Assembly (NCBI RefSeq): GCF_000227585.1
Contig: NZ_CAFB01000040.1
Coordinates: 1-64,000, forward strand
Length of the DNA: 64,000 nucleotides
Direction of reading: 5' to 3'
From: Candidatus Glomeribacter gigasporarum BEG34
Lineage (GTDB): Bacteria > Pseudomonadota > Gammaproteobacteria > Burkholderiales > Burkholderiaceae
The notes beneath the pieces are model-generated. The model ran no database searches and was not told the origin of the DNA. It saw nothing but the letters and a program-made list of their open reading frames with translations. Shown one piece after another: positions 31,554 to 41,935 of the stretch. Each line of letters starts with the position of its first letter. The stretch's first letter is position 1. The translations under genes were made by a program, and so were the position numbers.

Positions 31554-32839
31554 AGTAAAGCCGAATTCTGCAGCACGAGGATGTAATTGCTTGAGCACCC
31601 GATCACGGTAGCGCTGCTCGTAGTAGTCAGCACCTGGGTCGCGGTAGTCCAGTCCATGGCGCATCGTGTGATAGAATAGGGTCACAATTTTGCGTGCAGT
31701 GGCGGTGACGGCCTTGGCCTTTCCAATTCGGGCGGCCAAGCGCCGGTAGAAAGCGCCGAGTGCGGTATGCGTTCGCCCGACGGCCACGGCGGCCCGTCTC
31801 AGATGGGCGGTAACGCGATTGATCGTTTTTCTGGTTTTGGCCGATAAAACCTTTCCGCCGCTGATTTTGCAGCCAGGCGAGAGACATCACCAGGAAGCAA
31901 AATGTTTGGCGCTGGGCCATCGGCTCAGATCGGTCCCGCATTCCGAGACCAGACGTAGCGCCAGATGGGGGCCGATGCCATGAATTTGAGTGAGATGGGT
32001 ACCGGTGAGCGGGTAAAGAAGGGGGCGGACCTCAAAATTCACCGGATGAGCAGATCGGCTACGATGACGGAGTGCGGGCAAAGGGCTCATAGGCTCCGGC
32101 TTTTCAGCGGTGATGGAGGCCAGCGCCTGCTCAATTTGCGCATCGCATTCCTGGATGCGAGCTTGATAGAACTCATAGAGTTCCAATGCCTGCTTGAGAG
32201 CACACACATGTTCCGGCTGATCATTGCCAACCCGGGCGGATTGAACGGTGTGTTCACTCGCTTTACAGCGGTCGTCCCGCATCCTGGCCAGCACTTGCGG
32301 GTTCCGCTCTCTGCCTACAATGGCGCGAATCATCCGCATCCCGGTCGCTCCCGTCATGTCGCTGACAACGGGATGCAGTTGCAGATTCATAAACGTCAAT
32401 GCTTTTTGCATAGGCTGAATATGAGAAGCAGCGTATTCCAGGTGACATTCCCGCAAACGCAGAGAGGCTCGCAATGCCGCGATCTGCCTGCCTGGGCGAA
32501 AACTGGCGTGAAGTCACCCACAGGCAGGCAGACGTTGCAGCCACTGTGCATCACTGACATCACTCTTGCGGCCTGGTACGGCACGGGCTTGGCGCGCGTT
32601 GGCCAGCACGACCTCCATGCCGTGATCTTCCAGTATCTCGTAGACGGGTACCCAATAAACGCCGGTCGACTCCATAGCCACTGTTTTAACGCCCATTTCC
32701 TGGAGCCACCGTGCCATGCGCTGAAGTCACCGGTAAAAGCTTGAAAAGTCTGCACCGGCTCGGCGCATCGTTCCGGATCAACAGCGGCTACGTGAACACG
32801 TGCGCCGATGTCGATGGCAGCCGCCCGTTCATTAATCAT
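31527..32839 (-). pseudogene. IS110-family transposase, frameshifted (second type)
   Basis: Different subgroup from the copy at 7.8 kb. Pieces in order: INERAAAIDIGARVHVAAVD (32839, first catalytic Asp), VAMESTGVYWVPVYEILEDH and GRKSDVSDAQWLQRL in a second frame, then REWHLEY-like helices and VSDMTGATGMRMIRAIVG in a third (from 32474), and the C-terminus AVGRTHTALGAFYRRLAARI in a fourth, ending at TAG 31529-31527. At least three frame breaks. It has cut a DUF1640 gene at its 3' end. Confidence 0.9.
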
Positions 32840-33137
32840 CGGTCATCCGGATGACTTGCGTTTGGTTTTGGACATAAAGACCTCCTGCGGCGAATCATGA
32901 AAGGATAGAAATACGCAGGACGGGGATTCGGATTACGTCACTTTCCTAAACGGGGTCACATAAGCGCCACCACAGCTTGGTCCGCAGCTTCCCCTAGGCC
33001 ATGTTAAGGAACGGGGTCAAATGCCTCCAAAAGACCGGCGGCCTCAAGTCCATGCGCGCAACTAGACGACTCCTCCCGTGTTTCTACCCATAGGGGGCGG
33101 GGCGTAGCCCCGTAGACGGTTTAGGAGGCACAGCACG
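32840..33137. other. Non-coding gap between IS110 and IS3 remnants
   Basis: Contains the AGGAGG ribosome site of the IS110 gene (minus strand) and two copies of a short motif (AACGGGGTCA at about 32949 and 33012). No gene seen. The motif may mark ends of mobile DNA. Confidence 0.4.
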
Positions 33138-33542
33138 ATGTCAACAAGAAGTCTGTATCGTCGGCACAGTCCGCAGTTCAAGTTGCCACTGTGCGCGGAT
33201 ATTCGGGACGGTAAGATTGGACGGCGTGAAGCCAAGCGTACTTACCCAATTTCAGCCAACCGGATTCAGTTGTGGCTGAGCCAGTATGATCGCGGCGAAC
33301 TGAATGCTGAAGAAGCGGCGGCTATCACGATTTCAGAATATGAAGCCAAAATCGCGGCGTTGGAGCGCACAGTCGGACAACTCACGATGGAGGTCGGCCT
33401 ACTTAACCCCCCCGATTGCGACTCGAAACCAGCAGCGAAAACCGCTCTATCGTCAGCGCCCCTGGGTCTTTCCATTCGACGGGGGCAAATGATCCAACTC
33501 CCACGGAGCACTTTTTATGATCAAGCCCAGCAGTCAGCATAA
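33138..33542 (+). pseudogene. IS3-family orfA and start of orfB, truncated
   Basis: The first ~85 residues are an IS3-type OrfA helix-turn-helix protein with a leucine-zipper end (HSPQFKLPLCADIRDGKIGR, NRIQLWLSQYDRGELNAEEA, KIAALERTVGQLTMEVGLL). A C-run near 33412 puts the tail out of register, and the end of the frame (MIQLPRSTFYDQAQ) looks like the start of orfB. The integrase domain of orfB is missing. AGGAGG precedes the ATG. Remnant only. Confidence 0.8.
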
Positions 33543-33725
33543 TTGGCCGACATACTCAAATCTATATTTATAGTCTGTGTTGTCCAGTCTCAGGGATTCG
33601 CTCCATTCCTGGCTCACTTTTCGGTGCATTTCAACACATGAGATTCCGATGATCGGCGCGGGCGGGATTTTTCAGCGGACGACGCGCGCGCCAAGCGCGC
33701 GGCGGGTAAACGCATGGCGCATCCA

Positions 33726-33803
33726 CTGAGCGCATTTTTCAGTGAGATTGCGACTTTCGCGAGCGCGAAGCGACATAGTGCAAGCCGCTGAAAAATGCGC
33801 TAG
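33726..33803 (+). repeat. Palindromic element, subfamily A, short copy at OmpA-like gene end
   Basis: A 78-bp copy with arms GCGCATTTTTCAG and CTGAAAAATGCGC; the interior GACAGTATG..ATACGG part has been deleted, leaving TGCGACTTTCGCGAGCGCGA. Its right edge (CTAG) contains the stop codon of the minus-strand OmpA-like gene (33802-33800). Upstream at 33664-33677 an extra GGATTTTTCAGCGG may be a trace of another copy. Confidence 0.82.
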
Positions 33804-34846
33804 TCGTCCTGCACAATTTCGATCTCGACCCGCCGGTTCGGTTGCAGGCAGGCGATCAATTCCGCCCGGTTCTTCTGTGCGCATTCGACGAGCGGGTTTT
33901 GTTTACCAAAGCCGCGCGCGGCCATCAGCGCGCGCACGCCGCGAGCCGCCAGATAATGCTTCACCGCTTGCGCGCGCCGCTCGGAGAGCCTTAGGTTATA
34001 CGCCGCGCTACCGAGCCGGTCGGTATAGCCGGTAATCGTCAGTTGCTTCACCGTATCGACCTGTTGCACGTCCTGCGCCAGTTGGTCGAGTTTTTCCCGG
34101 CGCTCGCTCGGTGAGGTCGATAAATCGGCTCGGTCAAACGCAAATAAAGCATCGGCGCCCAACACGCGCTTCGCCGGCAGCGCGGGCTTCGGAGCGGGGG
34201 CAGGCGCGGGCGGCGGCGGACATGCCTCGGCCGCCGCCTGCGCGGCGCTGGTCCAATCCTCTGCAATCTGGATATACGGATTCGCATGCCGCCAGCCTTG
34301 CTGCTTGTATTCATTGCCCGCGTGCACCAATTCGACTTCCGCGCACGCGGTTTTTTGCGCCGCGCACGCAGAGCCAGCATGACGCTTTAGTGCATTTAAG
34401 CGCATCCATAAATCGTCGCGTAGTTTCGCCGCGTTATTGACCAGCGGCGTCTGCTCGCCTGGATTGGGCGTCGTATTTGTCTCCAGCGCGCGCACGATTT
34501 TCTCTGATTCGCTGAGCGCCGCTTGTGGAAACGCCGAGCGGTCATTGCGCGTATATTCATGAAACGACACATCGAGCCAGCACTGCGCCTTGGACAAGAA
34601 ATAATCCGAGACCTGAATCCCACGGTCATTGAGCGCCTTAATCCGCTGCTGCACCGCCTGATACGTCTTCTGATCGACTGAGATCGCCGCATCGGTGATG
34701 CGCGCCTTCGGTGCATTGAGGGCGGCCGTCTGCGCGGACACGCGATGGGCGATGCTCGCGCCAAGCAAAGCGGCGCACAGAGCCGTATAAGTGCAGATAC
34801 GAAGAATGGGTTTGGTATTCATAGTCATGGTGTGTGTGAGCGTCAA
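33800..34846 (-). CDS. OmpA-family outer-membrane/periplasmic protein
   Basis: Peptidoglycan-binding cell-envelope protein. N-terminal signal peptide (TYTALCAALLGASIA) cut near residue 39, a helical central part with repeated Ala/Gln and four Cys, a proline-rich hinge (CPPPPAPAPAPKPALP), and a C-terminal OmpA domain (TGYTDRLGSAAYNLRLSERR, then NRRVEIEI). No N-terminal eight-strand barrel is evident. It is the last gene of the operon with the barrel protein and the DUF11 protein (25-bp gap), so it may tether that complex to the wall. The stop TAG lies in a palindromic element. Confidence 0.85.
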   Translation of the reverse strand: MTLTHTMTMNTKPILRICTYTALCAALLGASIAHRVSAQTAALNAPKARITDAAISVDQKTYQAVQQRIKALNDRGIQVSDYFLSKAQCWLDVSFHEYTRNDRSAFPQAALSESEKIVRALETNTTPNPGEQTPLVNNAAKLRDDLWMRLNALKRHAGSACAAQKTACAEVELVHAGNEYKQQGWRHANPYIQIAEDWTSAAQAAAEACPPPPAPAPAPKPALPAKRVLGADALFAFDRADLSTSPSERREKLDQLAQDVQQVDTVKQLTITGYTDRLGSAAYNLRLSERRAQAVKHYLAARGVRALMAARGFGKQNPLVECAQKNRAELIACLQPNRRVEIEIVQDD

Positions 34847-34871
34847 TTGAGAGGGGATAATTCAACACCGT

Positions 34872-37800
34872 TTATCTTGGCAATGTACGGTTGATCTGCG
34901 GATTGCGGCCACTGAACAGATGTTCGTCAAATTTAAAGCGCAGACGCAGATACGGGCCGCGCGCGGTATAGTCCGCCTCGTTCAGATCCGAATGAAAGCC
35001 GGCCCAGTTATAGCCCGCGGAAACCCACAGGTTCTGACCGAGTAGCCGGCCCACTTCGACCCCCTGCGCCCATTGTCCTTGGCGGTTCTTGTCCCGCTGA
35101 TACATCCCCAGCATGCCGACATCCCAGTTCTCGGTGATGTCATACACGATTCGGCCACCCGTCAGCCAGGCGTAATAGCTGTCCTGTTGACCCGTGCGCA
35201 GCCGATCCGTCTGGCGTTTGCCCGCTAGCCGAAGCGTCATCCACCACGGTCGGCTGGGGTGATAATCCATGTGCGTCGATAGGATGTGCGCATCCGTCCG
35301 AATATTCGCCCGCTCCGCCTGCGCATCATCGCGCTCAAGTTTGTATTCATACATCGCCAGCGCATTCACCCGGTTGTTGTCCACCGGCCGCCATGCGACG
35401 CCGATCTGCGCCCGGTTCTGCATCGTGTTTCCCAACGGCTGCGCCTGCGCGTTGTCCTGATTCTGCGTGTAGAGCACGTAATTGCGCGCGAGCAGCGTCC
35501 AGTCCCGATCCAGCTTACGCGCAACCGCAACCGTGCTGAGCCATTGATTCTGCCCTTGATTGCCCAACAATGCCGGATTGTCAAATAATCGCCGGAATTC
35601 CAGCTTCGTCGATCCTCTCCACAGCGGATTGGCCGCATAATCCAAGCCGCCCGACAGCGCGAGCGCCTTTTGCTGCGGCCCGTTAAACACATGCAGATAT
35701 TCTGCGCTGGTCGTTGCGCTTATGCCTTCCGCGATATTCCAGGTGTTACGCACCCCTGAGGCCTGCGCCATATCCCGCACGTTCGCCGTCTGGCCCGAGA
35801 GCGCATCGCGCAGCCGGTATTCGCTGAAGAGCGCGCCGCCCGGCATATAGGTGTTTTCAATTCCCGCGATCCAACTCGCGCTGCGATCCGCTGGATTGAG
35901 CGAATAAATCGACGCCAAACCACTTTGCCTTTCGTACCGCGTATATAAACGCGTGCGCTCGGCGACCTGATACGAGGCCCCGACCCCATAGCGGTGCTGA
36001 GTTTCGTTGTGAATGCCTTTTTCCACATCGCCTGAGAGCGTGAACTGATCGCTCACTTTGTATTGCGCGCCGACCCGCACCGTTGTTGCGTTCAGCGCTT
36101 TCACATTCGCGACGCCCGCGGTTGAATTTAACGGCGCAAAGGTGTTGATTGTTGCGCCGGTGACTGGATCGATTGAGGTATTGGGGATGCCGTTCCCAAA
36201 GAAACCGCCGGTCGGGCTTTGATTCATATTCAGCGGGGCGGTATTCGGCGCAATCCCCGCCGTCGAGGGCATTCCCGCTGTCTCCCGCACCCGCTGCAGC
36301 GATACATCCGTGGTAAGCCGCTCTCCGAGCTGAAACGCCACGCCTGCGCGCGCCGCATCACGGCGCGCAGCCGTGGTCCGATCTTCGGTGCGGAGCGCTT
36401 CTCCAAACAGCCGGACGCCATCGGCGACTTGAACGCTGCCTTTGACGCCCGCTTCACCGCGTCCGCCACTTAAATCCGCTGCGGTATTGTTAAATCCTGT
36501 GTCTGTGCGGCGCCAAAACGCATTTAAGCGCGTCACATCCCCTTGATGCACTAACTCGACGCGCGCGGCGTTACCGCTGGCTTTTTCGGACACTTCCCCG
36601 CTTTGGCCGGACGGCGTGGTATATACCTTGCCATCCGCGGTATAGGTGGTTGACGTGGTGCGCGCCACTTCGGCCACTAAGGCCGTTTTTTGGCCCAGCG
36701 CAATCACGGTATTCGCGCTATAGAGTTTGTACGGCGACAGCGGATTTTTATCTTCCACCGCCGAGCCGCCGAGGGTCACCGGCCCCAAGGTGAGCTGACC
36801 GTCCGCGCCTATCGTCCAGAATTTTTCCCCGCCTTGCTCCACTTCATACGTCACCCGAATCGATTGCGGATCGCCTTCCTCTGTAACGCTCGCAATCGGC
36901 CGCGTAAACAGAATCCGCCCTGAAAACGGTTCAAAGCTATAGTCTTCAAACCGGGTCAGCCGAGTAACGCGCTTGACCACGCCGAGCTGATTACGATCCC
37001 GCACCAGCAACTCGACTTTTTCAGAGTTCACAATCGCGGTATTGTTCTTCACAGCGAACGGCCCTGAGGTGCCGTTGGCCGGATATTCCTCAATCACTTG
37101 CTTTAGATTGTCATAGCTCGCAAAGACATTGCCGAGCGCCGGCCCCCGCTCATAATGCCCGCGCACTCCGGTTGCGCTGCGGTTGTATTGGCCGAACATC
37201 CGTTGCCGCACATTCGCCACCGCCCCGCCGCCCGTTCTCTGGCTAAAGCCGTCGCCGGTCGCGAAGTCTCCATACAGCAAATAGCTCTTCTTATGGTCAA
37301 TCCGCACATATAGACGGTCGCTTGAGCGAGCGTCAAAGCCGCTGACCGAGCTATCGCCGTAGACGGGATAAAACTGCTCAGGGTCAATATCGCGCATCAA
37401 CCGTGAGCGCGTTTCTTTGTCTGAATCAAAGGCGGCGGTGAGCAGCGTCTGGCCTAAAATTTTCCCTTTTAAGAAAAAGGCCGTGCGCGCCGCGGCATTC
37501 GCTTTGCCATGATTAAACTGCCGGCTCCAGCGCTTCAATTCCTGCTCGAACCCATCGTTTGAGCGCGCCGGCGCGAGCGCCGCCGCATTGAGCCGCCGCA
37601 GGCTGATCACCCCTTCAATCAAACCCGCCGCGATCATTTCGCGCAATTCCGGTACAAAGCGGATGACCCCTTCGGCCACCGCTGCGCCAGCGCTGACCCG
37701 CACTCGCACGTCCTGCGGGTTCATCGGCGCGAGCAGGCGGAAGGTTGCTGTACCTTGATCGACCTGGATTTGCGTACCGGGCGTGACCCGATCCAAATCG

Positions 37801-38153
37801 CGCTTTTCCGGCCCTAATTCATCGGTCGGCGCGCCATTGACCAGAATCCGGCCGCCGTCCGTCTCCACCGTAACGAAGGCCGGTTGAGTCAGCGGCGCGC
37901 CATTTTTATCGAACAGTTTGACCGTCACCTGCACCGGCGATTGGCCGTCTGCAGGTACCTCGTTGCGATCTGTGTCGACCACCACTTTCCCCACGGCGGC
38001 GTTCGCCGCATAATCCGCCTCGCCAATTTGACGCTTCAATACCGCCGGATTCGGCGCATATGGATCCAGCAGAGGCCAGCCTATCCGTGATTGCGCTGCG
38101 CCGAAAGCGGGATACGCGGCCGCCAGCGCGAATACCACCGGTTTAATTTGCAT
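34872..38153 (-). CDS. Large outer-membrane beta-barrel protein with Ig-like N-terminus
   Basis: 1093 residues. Signal peptide (VVFALAAAYPAFGAAQ), then an invasin-like Ig domain (VDTDRNEVPADGQSPVQVTV, residues ~55-165), a middle region (GDSSVSGFDARSSDRLYVRI; FATGDGFSQRTGGGAVA), and a long C-terminal section of alternating polar/aromatic strands typical of a big barrel, ending LRLRFKFDEHLFSGRNPQIN. No TonB box or plug was recognised. The ATG overlaps the upstream gene's stop (ATGCAAATTAA), indicating coupled translation. It could anchor or export the DUF11 protein; function unknown. Not assigned to a named family. Confidence 0.75.
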   Translation of the reverse strand: MQIKPVVFALAAAYPAFGAAQSRIGWPLLDPYAPNPAVLKRQIGEADYAANAAVGKVVVDTDRNEVPADGQSPVQVTVKLFDKNGAPLTQPAFVTVETDGGRILVNGAPTDELGPEKRDLDRVTPGTQIQVDQGTATFRLLAPMNPQDVRVRVSAGAAVAEGVIRFVPELREMIAAGLIEGVISLRRLNAAALAPARSNDGFEQELKRWSRQFNHGKANAAARTAFFLKGKILGQTLLTAAFDSDKETRSRLMRDIDPEQFYPVYGDSSVSGFDARSSDRLYVRIDHKKSYLLYGDFATGDGFSQRTGGGAVANVRQRMFGQYNRSATGVRGHYERGPALGNVFASYDNLKQVIEEYPANGTSGPFAVKNNTAIVNSEKVELLVRDRNQLGVVKRVTRLTRFEDYSFEPFSGRILFTRPIASVTEEGDPQSIRVTYEVEQGGEKFWTIGADGQLTLGPVTLGGSAVEDKNPLSPYKLYSANTVIALGQKTALVAEVARTTSTTYTADGKVYTTPSGQSGEVSEKASGNAARVELVHQGDVTRLNAFWRRTDTGFNNTAADLSGGRGEAGVKGSVQVADGVRLFGEALRTEDRTTAARRDAARAGVAFQLGERLTTDVSLQRVRETAGMPSTAGIAPNTAPLNMNQSPTGGFFGNGIPNTSIDPVTGATINTFAPLNSTAGVANVKALNATTVRVGAQYKVSDQFTLSGDVEKGIHNETQHRYGVGASYQVAERTRLYTRYERQSGLASIYSLNPADRSASWIAGIENTYMPGGALFSEYRLRDALSGQTANVRDMAQASGVRNTWNIAEGISATTSAEYLHVFNGPQQKALALSGGLDYAANPLWRGSTKLEFRRLFDNPALLGNQGQNQWLSTVAVARKLDRDWTLLARNYVLYTQNQDNAQAQPLGNTMQNRAQIGVAWRPVDNNRVNALAMYEYKLERDDAQAERANIRTDAHILSTHMDYHPSRPWWMTLRLAGKRQTDRLRTGQQDSYYAWLTGGRIVYDITENWDVGMLGMYQRDKNRQGQWAQGVEVGRLLGQNLWVSAGYNWAGFHSDLNEADYTARGPYLRLRFKFDEHLFSGRNPQINRTLPR

Positions 38154-41100
38154 CAGAGCCTCCTGAGGATTCGCGCGGCGCGTCCTGGCGCGGTTTCACC
38201 ATCGGTTGATTCGCACGGTCCGTGCCCTGGCGCGGAGTATCTGGCGCCTTGCCTTCAAATTTCAGCCCTGGCCCGGCCGCTTCGCCAGTCGCTTCGTTTT
38301 CCACGCTGCGCACTTCGCCTTGCGCTCGCCGCGCCTTGACCTGCTCCAGCACCCGGTTTGAACACGACCCTTCCGCAAAATCCGCGCGAATCAACTCGCC
38401 CTTCTTCACATCGAGGAACAGACTGTTCGCATCGCCCAGATTGCGGTTAGACGTGGTCGTCAACCGGCTGCCGCGCGGCAGCGTGATTGGATCGATCTTA
38501 ATCACATGGCTCTTTGCGCTTAAGCCGCAGTAACTGTATTTGCCCTCCGCGTCGGTGATGAAATAGGCGCCGTCTTCCAGATACAGGCGCACGCCCGGGA
38601 TACCCAGTTCTTCCGCATCCTGAATATGGTTGTGGTTACAGTCGACAAATACTTTACCGACCACGCACGCTTCCTCAGTAAACACGCCGCCGCGTACCTT
38701 CACCTGTGCGCTTGTCTCATTTGAAGGTTCGCCATAGGGCGGTCGCGCCTGCGCGCGGTTAGTGCCATCTCCCTGTTGCGCGCCGACCCCAATCCGCACG
38801 CGATAGCTGTAGCGCACCGCCGCTTGCGCAGGAATAGGTGGCAGCTGGAACCTCAGTTGTGGACCCGGTTTACCCTCCGGCTCCGTCATTGGCGTGTGGT
38901 TCATTAGCGCGCTGCCCTCGATATACCGAAAACCCGCCGGCAATTGATCGACGACCCGAACGCCCTCGACCGCGCCATGACCCAAGTTCTTCACTTCAAT
39001 GGTGTACTGCACCGCATCGCCAATCTCGGCCACGCTTTTGTTCGCTGTTTTGATCGCGAGCAGCTTCGGCGCCTGCACCTCGGTTGTTGTCTCGCATTCA
39101 TTAGGCGCACAGGAGGCGTTGCCGCCGGGCCCGATTGGATCACTCGGGCCGCCCGGGCCACCGGGCACGACGAGGTTTTTCAATGTGCCCGCCTGTTGCG
39201 CGCGGGCAGCAATCTCGATTTTCGCTTCACCGCCCGCCGCCAGACCCGCCGGCACTGTGCATACCAAGGTGCGGCCTTGGAGCGGCGCACACGTCGTCGG
39301 TGCGATTGGTTTGACCTCAATCTCCGAGAGATGTTCCGGTAAGGTATCGGTGAGCGTGATGGCCTGCGTCGTCGCGCCGTTGCCTTCATTCTTCGTGCTC
39401 AGCGTCCAGACTACCGACTCTCCAATTTGCATTTGCGCCGGGTGCGCCGTTTTACGCACCTGCACCTTCGGACCGGTCACGTCGATCTCGACGGTGACCG
39501 GCGGATTCGTCGGCTCGCCCCCGATCACCGCGTTCTTGTACTTCCCCGCCTGGGTTGGTTTCGCGCTGACCTCAATCGTGGTTTCGGCCCCCGCCGCAAA
39601 GCCCGCCGGCACGGAACACGTGAGCGTGCGGCCTTGAAGCGGCGCGCATGTGGTCGGCGCCGCTGGCTTCACCTCCACATCGCTCAAATGCTCCGGCAAG
39701 GTATCGGTTAACGGGTAGGCGTGGACGGTCGCGCCGTCGCCGCTGTTCTTCACGGTAATCGTCCAGCGGATCGGCTCGCCGATATTCACTTGTTTTTGTT
39801 GCGCGGTTTTGAAGAGCTGGATGTCCGAACGCGCCACCTGTGTCGTCGTCTCACATTGCCCCTGCGGACATTCCGGTTTATCCGGTCCCTCAGGCACTAC
39901 CGCGTTCACATACTGCCCGGCCTGCGTCGCGGTGCCGCGGATTTCTACTTTCGCCTCGCTCCCCGCCGCGAAGCCCGCGGGCACCGCGCACTTCAGCTCA
40001 CGTCCCTGCACCGCTGCGCAGGTCGCCGGCGCGCTCGGCTCGACCACAATATCGGTCAGATGCTCCGGCAAGGTATCGGTTAAGGTGACTGCCCCCGTCG
40101 TCGGCCCATCTCCCTCATTCTTGACCGTTAGCGTCCAGCGGATCGTCTCGCCCACATGGACCTGAGGCCGATCCACCGCCTTATGCACCGTCACCTTCGG
40201 CGCCGTGACCTGCGTGGTTGTTGTGCAGCCGTTGTTATCCGGGCATTTCGGCCCATCTTCTCCCGCCGGTGTCACCACATTGGTCGCTTGGCCAGCTGCC
40301 GTGACCTGCGCTGAAATAATGATTTTCAACTCGGCATTCACCCCCAGACGACCCGCCGCAATCGTGCACACGGGTTGGCTGCCTGGCGTCCATTGGTCCA
40401 CCGGCGGGCAGTTCACTCCGTCATCCGGGGTCACTGCCTTCACCTGCACATTCGACGGCAGCGTATCGCTCAGACGGATTTCGCCCTTATTCGGGATATT
40501 GCCGATATTCCTGGCCGACATCGTCCAGTTCAACGTCTCGCCAATATTGACCTTGTCCTTGTCCGCCGTCTTCGTTACCTCAATCTGCGCCGCCAACTTC
40601 GGCATCGTGTTCGTAAACGTGCAGAAGATCTCGCCAAATTTAGTTGGATCAAAGCGCAGCGTCGCCGATGTCACCGGCGCATTCGTCGGGAGCCCGGTAT
40701 GGATGGGTTGATTGTTCTCATCCGTGGACGACGTGCACGTCAAGGTACTCGGCGCATACCCCTCCAGCGGCGTTCTGCTCCCCGGCGCCATCTGCTCCGA
40801 CACCACCACCGTATCCGCATGAGAGATCGCCTTCGCTTGCAGCACATTGCCCTGTGCATCTTTTTGTTCGCCTAATTCAGCGCCGGTCGTTGTCGCGCTA
40901 CCCCGCTTATCGAACTGATTACCATTCGCGTTGGTAATGCTCAGCGTAAACTGGTCAGACGGTGCGATCCGTCCCACCCCTGTGTTATTCGGATCGAGAA
41001 CGGTTTTCTTCACTTCTACGCCAGTCATTCCCAGCGCAAATGCGATGCCCTCTATACCGCCGCCGACCAAAACCGCTTCTACCTCTGACGGGGTAGAGGT

Positions 41101-41799
41101 TGTGACTACAGGCGCTGCCATACCAATACCAACACACCCAGAATTCCATTTGAGGCTTTTTTCTCCTTCTGGCTTAGAAAGAACAATACAATCAGGCCTA
41201 TTGCTTTGATCGGGAATGAACTCAAGTACCTGCCAGACTCCCCCATTGGTCTTCACCGTAATACTTTCTATAGGGCCAGTGGACTCTCCATCGATCGCCA
41301 CGAAATGGAAATTCGGCACGGGGTTGTTCAAGCGGTCAGTCACCCGAATGTCGCTGAATTTCAAAGTCGATGTCGTCTTGTGTTCGACAGTGTATAGAAC
41401 AGGCTTGCCACCGATGCCTTTATAGCCCATATTGCCCAGCGGTGCCCCTCCAAAAGTTGGCACTGTCGCCGCCCGTAATGGGCGGCCCTCCCTTTTCAAC
41501 GTAAACGATAAATTGCCTCCAGTCTCTAGCTCGAAGCTGAATTGCTGCCCTGCTGCGGAGCTGGCCTGCTGATCGTCATAGCCGGTCATATCAAAGAAGC
41601 ACAGCGAATCTAAATATTTGCCTTGATATTGAGCGTTCTGGTTTTGCGCCGGGTCGGCCAAATAGCAACTTGCCGCCTGAGTCCATCCGCTTCCGCTATA
41701 CAGAAGAAGGAGCGCGCCAAGCAGCAGCGCTTGCGCGATGCCCCGTGCATGGGCGCGTGCGCTTTTGATCGTATTCATCGTATTCATCAATAAAACCAT
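38143..41799 (-). CDS. Giant DUF11-repeat surface protein with SdrD-B-like domain
   Basis: 1218 residues. Signal peptide near residues 15-40 (GIAQALLLGALLLLYSGSGW), a 360-residue N-terminal region with Cys, five consecutive DUF11 (conserved repeat TIGR01451) modules at about 405-530, 535-655, 660-775, 780-905 and 913-1035, then an SdrD-B/CNA-B-like domain (KVFVDCNHNHIQDAEELGIP, residues 1048-1110), and a charged tail. Each DUF11 module repeats KTA....V.IGE..RWT.. and LTDTLPEHL. Likely secreted or surface-exposed, perhaps an adhesin or stalk. It leads an operon with the barrel and OmpA-like genes. Confidence 0.82.
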   Translation of the reverse strand: MVLLMNTMNTIKSARAHARGIAQALLLGALLLLYSGSGWTQAASCYLADPAQNQNAQYQGKYLDSLCFFDMTGYDDQQASSAAGQQFSFELETGGNLSFTLKREGRPLRAATVPTFGGAPLGNMGYKGIGGKPVLYTVEHKTTSTLKFSDIRVTDRLNNPVPNFHFVAIDGESTGPIESITVKTNGGVWQVLEFIPDQSNRPDCIVLSKPEGEKSLKWNSGCVGIGMAAPVVTTSTPSEVEAVLVGGGIEGIAFALGMTGVEVKKTVLDPNNTGVGRIAPSDQFTLSITNANGNQFDKRGSATTTGAELGEQKDAQGNVLQAKAISHADTVVVSEQMAPGSRTPLEGYAPSTLTCTSSTDENNQPIHTGLPTNAPVTSATLRFDPTKFGEIFCTFTNTMPKLAAQIEVTKTADKDKVNIGETLNWTMSARNIGNIPNKGEIRLSDTLPSNVQVKAVTPDDGVNCPPVDQWTPGSQPVCTIAAGRLGVNAELKIIISAQVTAAGQATNVVTPAGEDGPKCPDNNGCTTTTQVTAPKVTVHKAVDRPQVHVGETIRWTLTVKNEGDGPTTGAVTLTDTLPEHLTDIVVEPSAPATCAAVQGRELKCAVPAGFAAGSEAKVEIRGTATQAGQYVNAVVPEGPDKPECPQGQCETTTQVARSDIQLFKTAQQKQVNIGEPIRWTITVKNSGDGATVHAYPLTDTLPEHLSDVEVKPAAPTTCAPLQGRTLTCSVPAGFAAGAETTIEVSAKPTQAGKYKNAVIGGEPTNPPVTVEIDVTGPKVQVRKTAHPAQMQIGESVVWTLSTKNEGNGATTQAITLTDTLPEHLSEIEVKPIAPTTCAPLQGRTLVCTVPAGLAAGGEAKIEIAARAQQAGTLKNLVVPGGPGGPSDPIGPGGNASCAPNECETTTEVQAPKLLAIKTANKSVAEIGDAVQYTIEVKNLGHGAVEGVRVVDQLPAGFRYIEGSALMNHTPMTEPEGKPGPQLRFQLPPIPAQAAVRYSYRVRIGVGAQQGDGTNRAQARPPYGEPSNETSAQVKVRGGVFTEEACVVGKVFVDCNHNHIQDAEELGIPGVRLYLEDGAYFITDAEGKYSYCGLSAKSHVIKIDPITLPRGSRLTTTSNRNLGDANSLFLDVKKGELIRADFAEGSCSNRVLEQVKARRAQGEVRSVENEATGEAAGPGLKFEGKAPDTPRQGTDRANQPMVKPRQDAPRESSGGSDAN
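38695..40587 (-). repeat. Five tandem DUF11-coding repeats (~350 bp each)
   Basis: The three central repeats are nearly identical over long stretches at protein level (LTDTLPEHL, TTCAPLQGRTL, VPAGFAAG), and similarity is visible in the DNA as recurrent AAGGTATCGGT and GATGTTCCGG-type words. The outer two are more diverged. This suggests recent duplication or gene conversion of central units and likely length variation between strains. Confidence 0.8.
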
Positions 41800-41935
41800 T
41801 TCTTGTATGGATATTCTTTAGATTTTTAATCAAAACAGAAATAAAAACTGAAGCACACTTTAAACAATCGATCTTTCGATGGAAATAGATCAAATACCTG
41901 AGATATAGACTGGACTTATGTTGCTTTTACCCTGC

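Noticed and set aside
38695-40587. Regular repeats considered as a CRISPR array.
   Set aside because: The period is about 350 bp, the repeats are coding (DUF11), and no short repeat-spacer pattern or cas gene is present anywhere in the window.
38838-41425. Many plus-strand open frames opposite the DUF11 gene.
   Set aside because: They repeat with the DUF11 units on the other strand and are shadows of its codon pattern.
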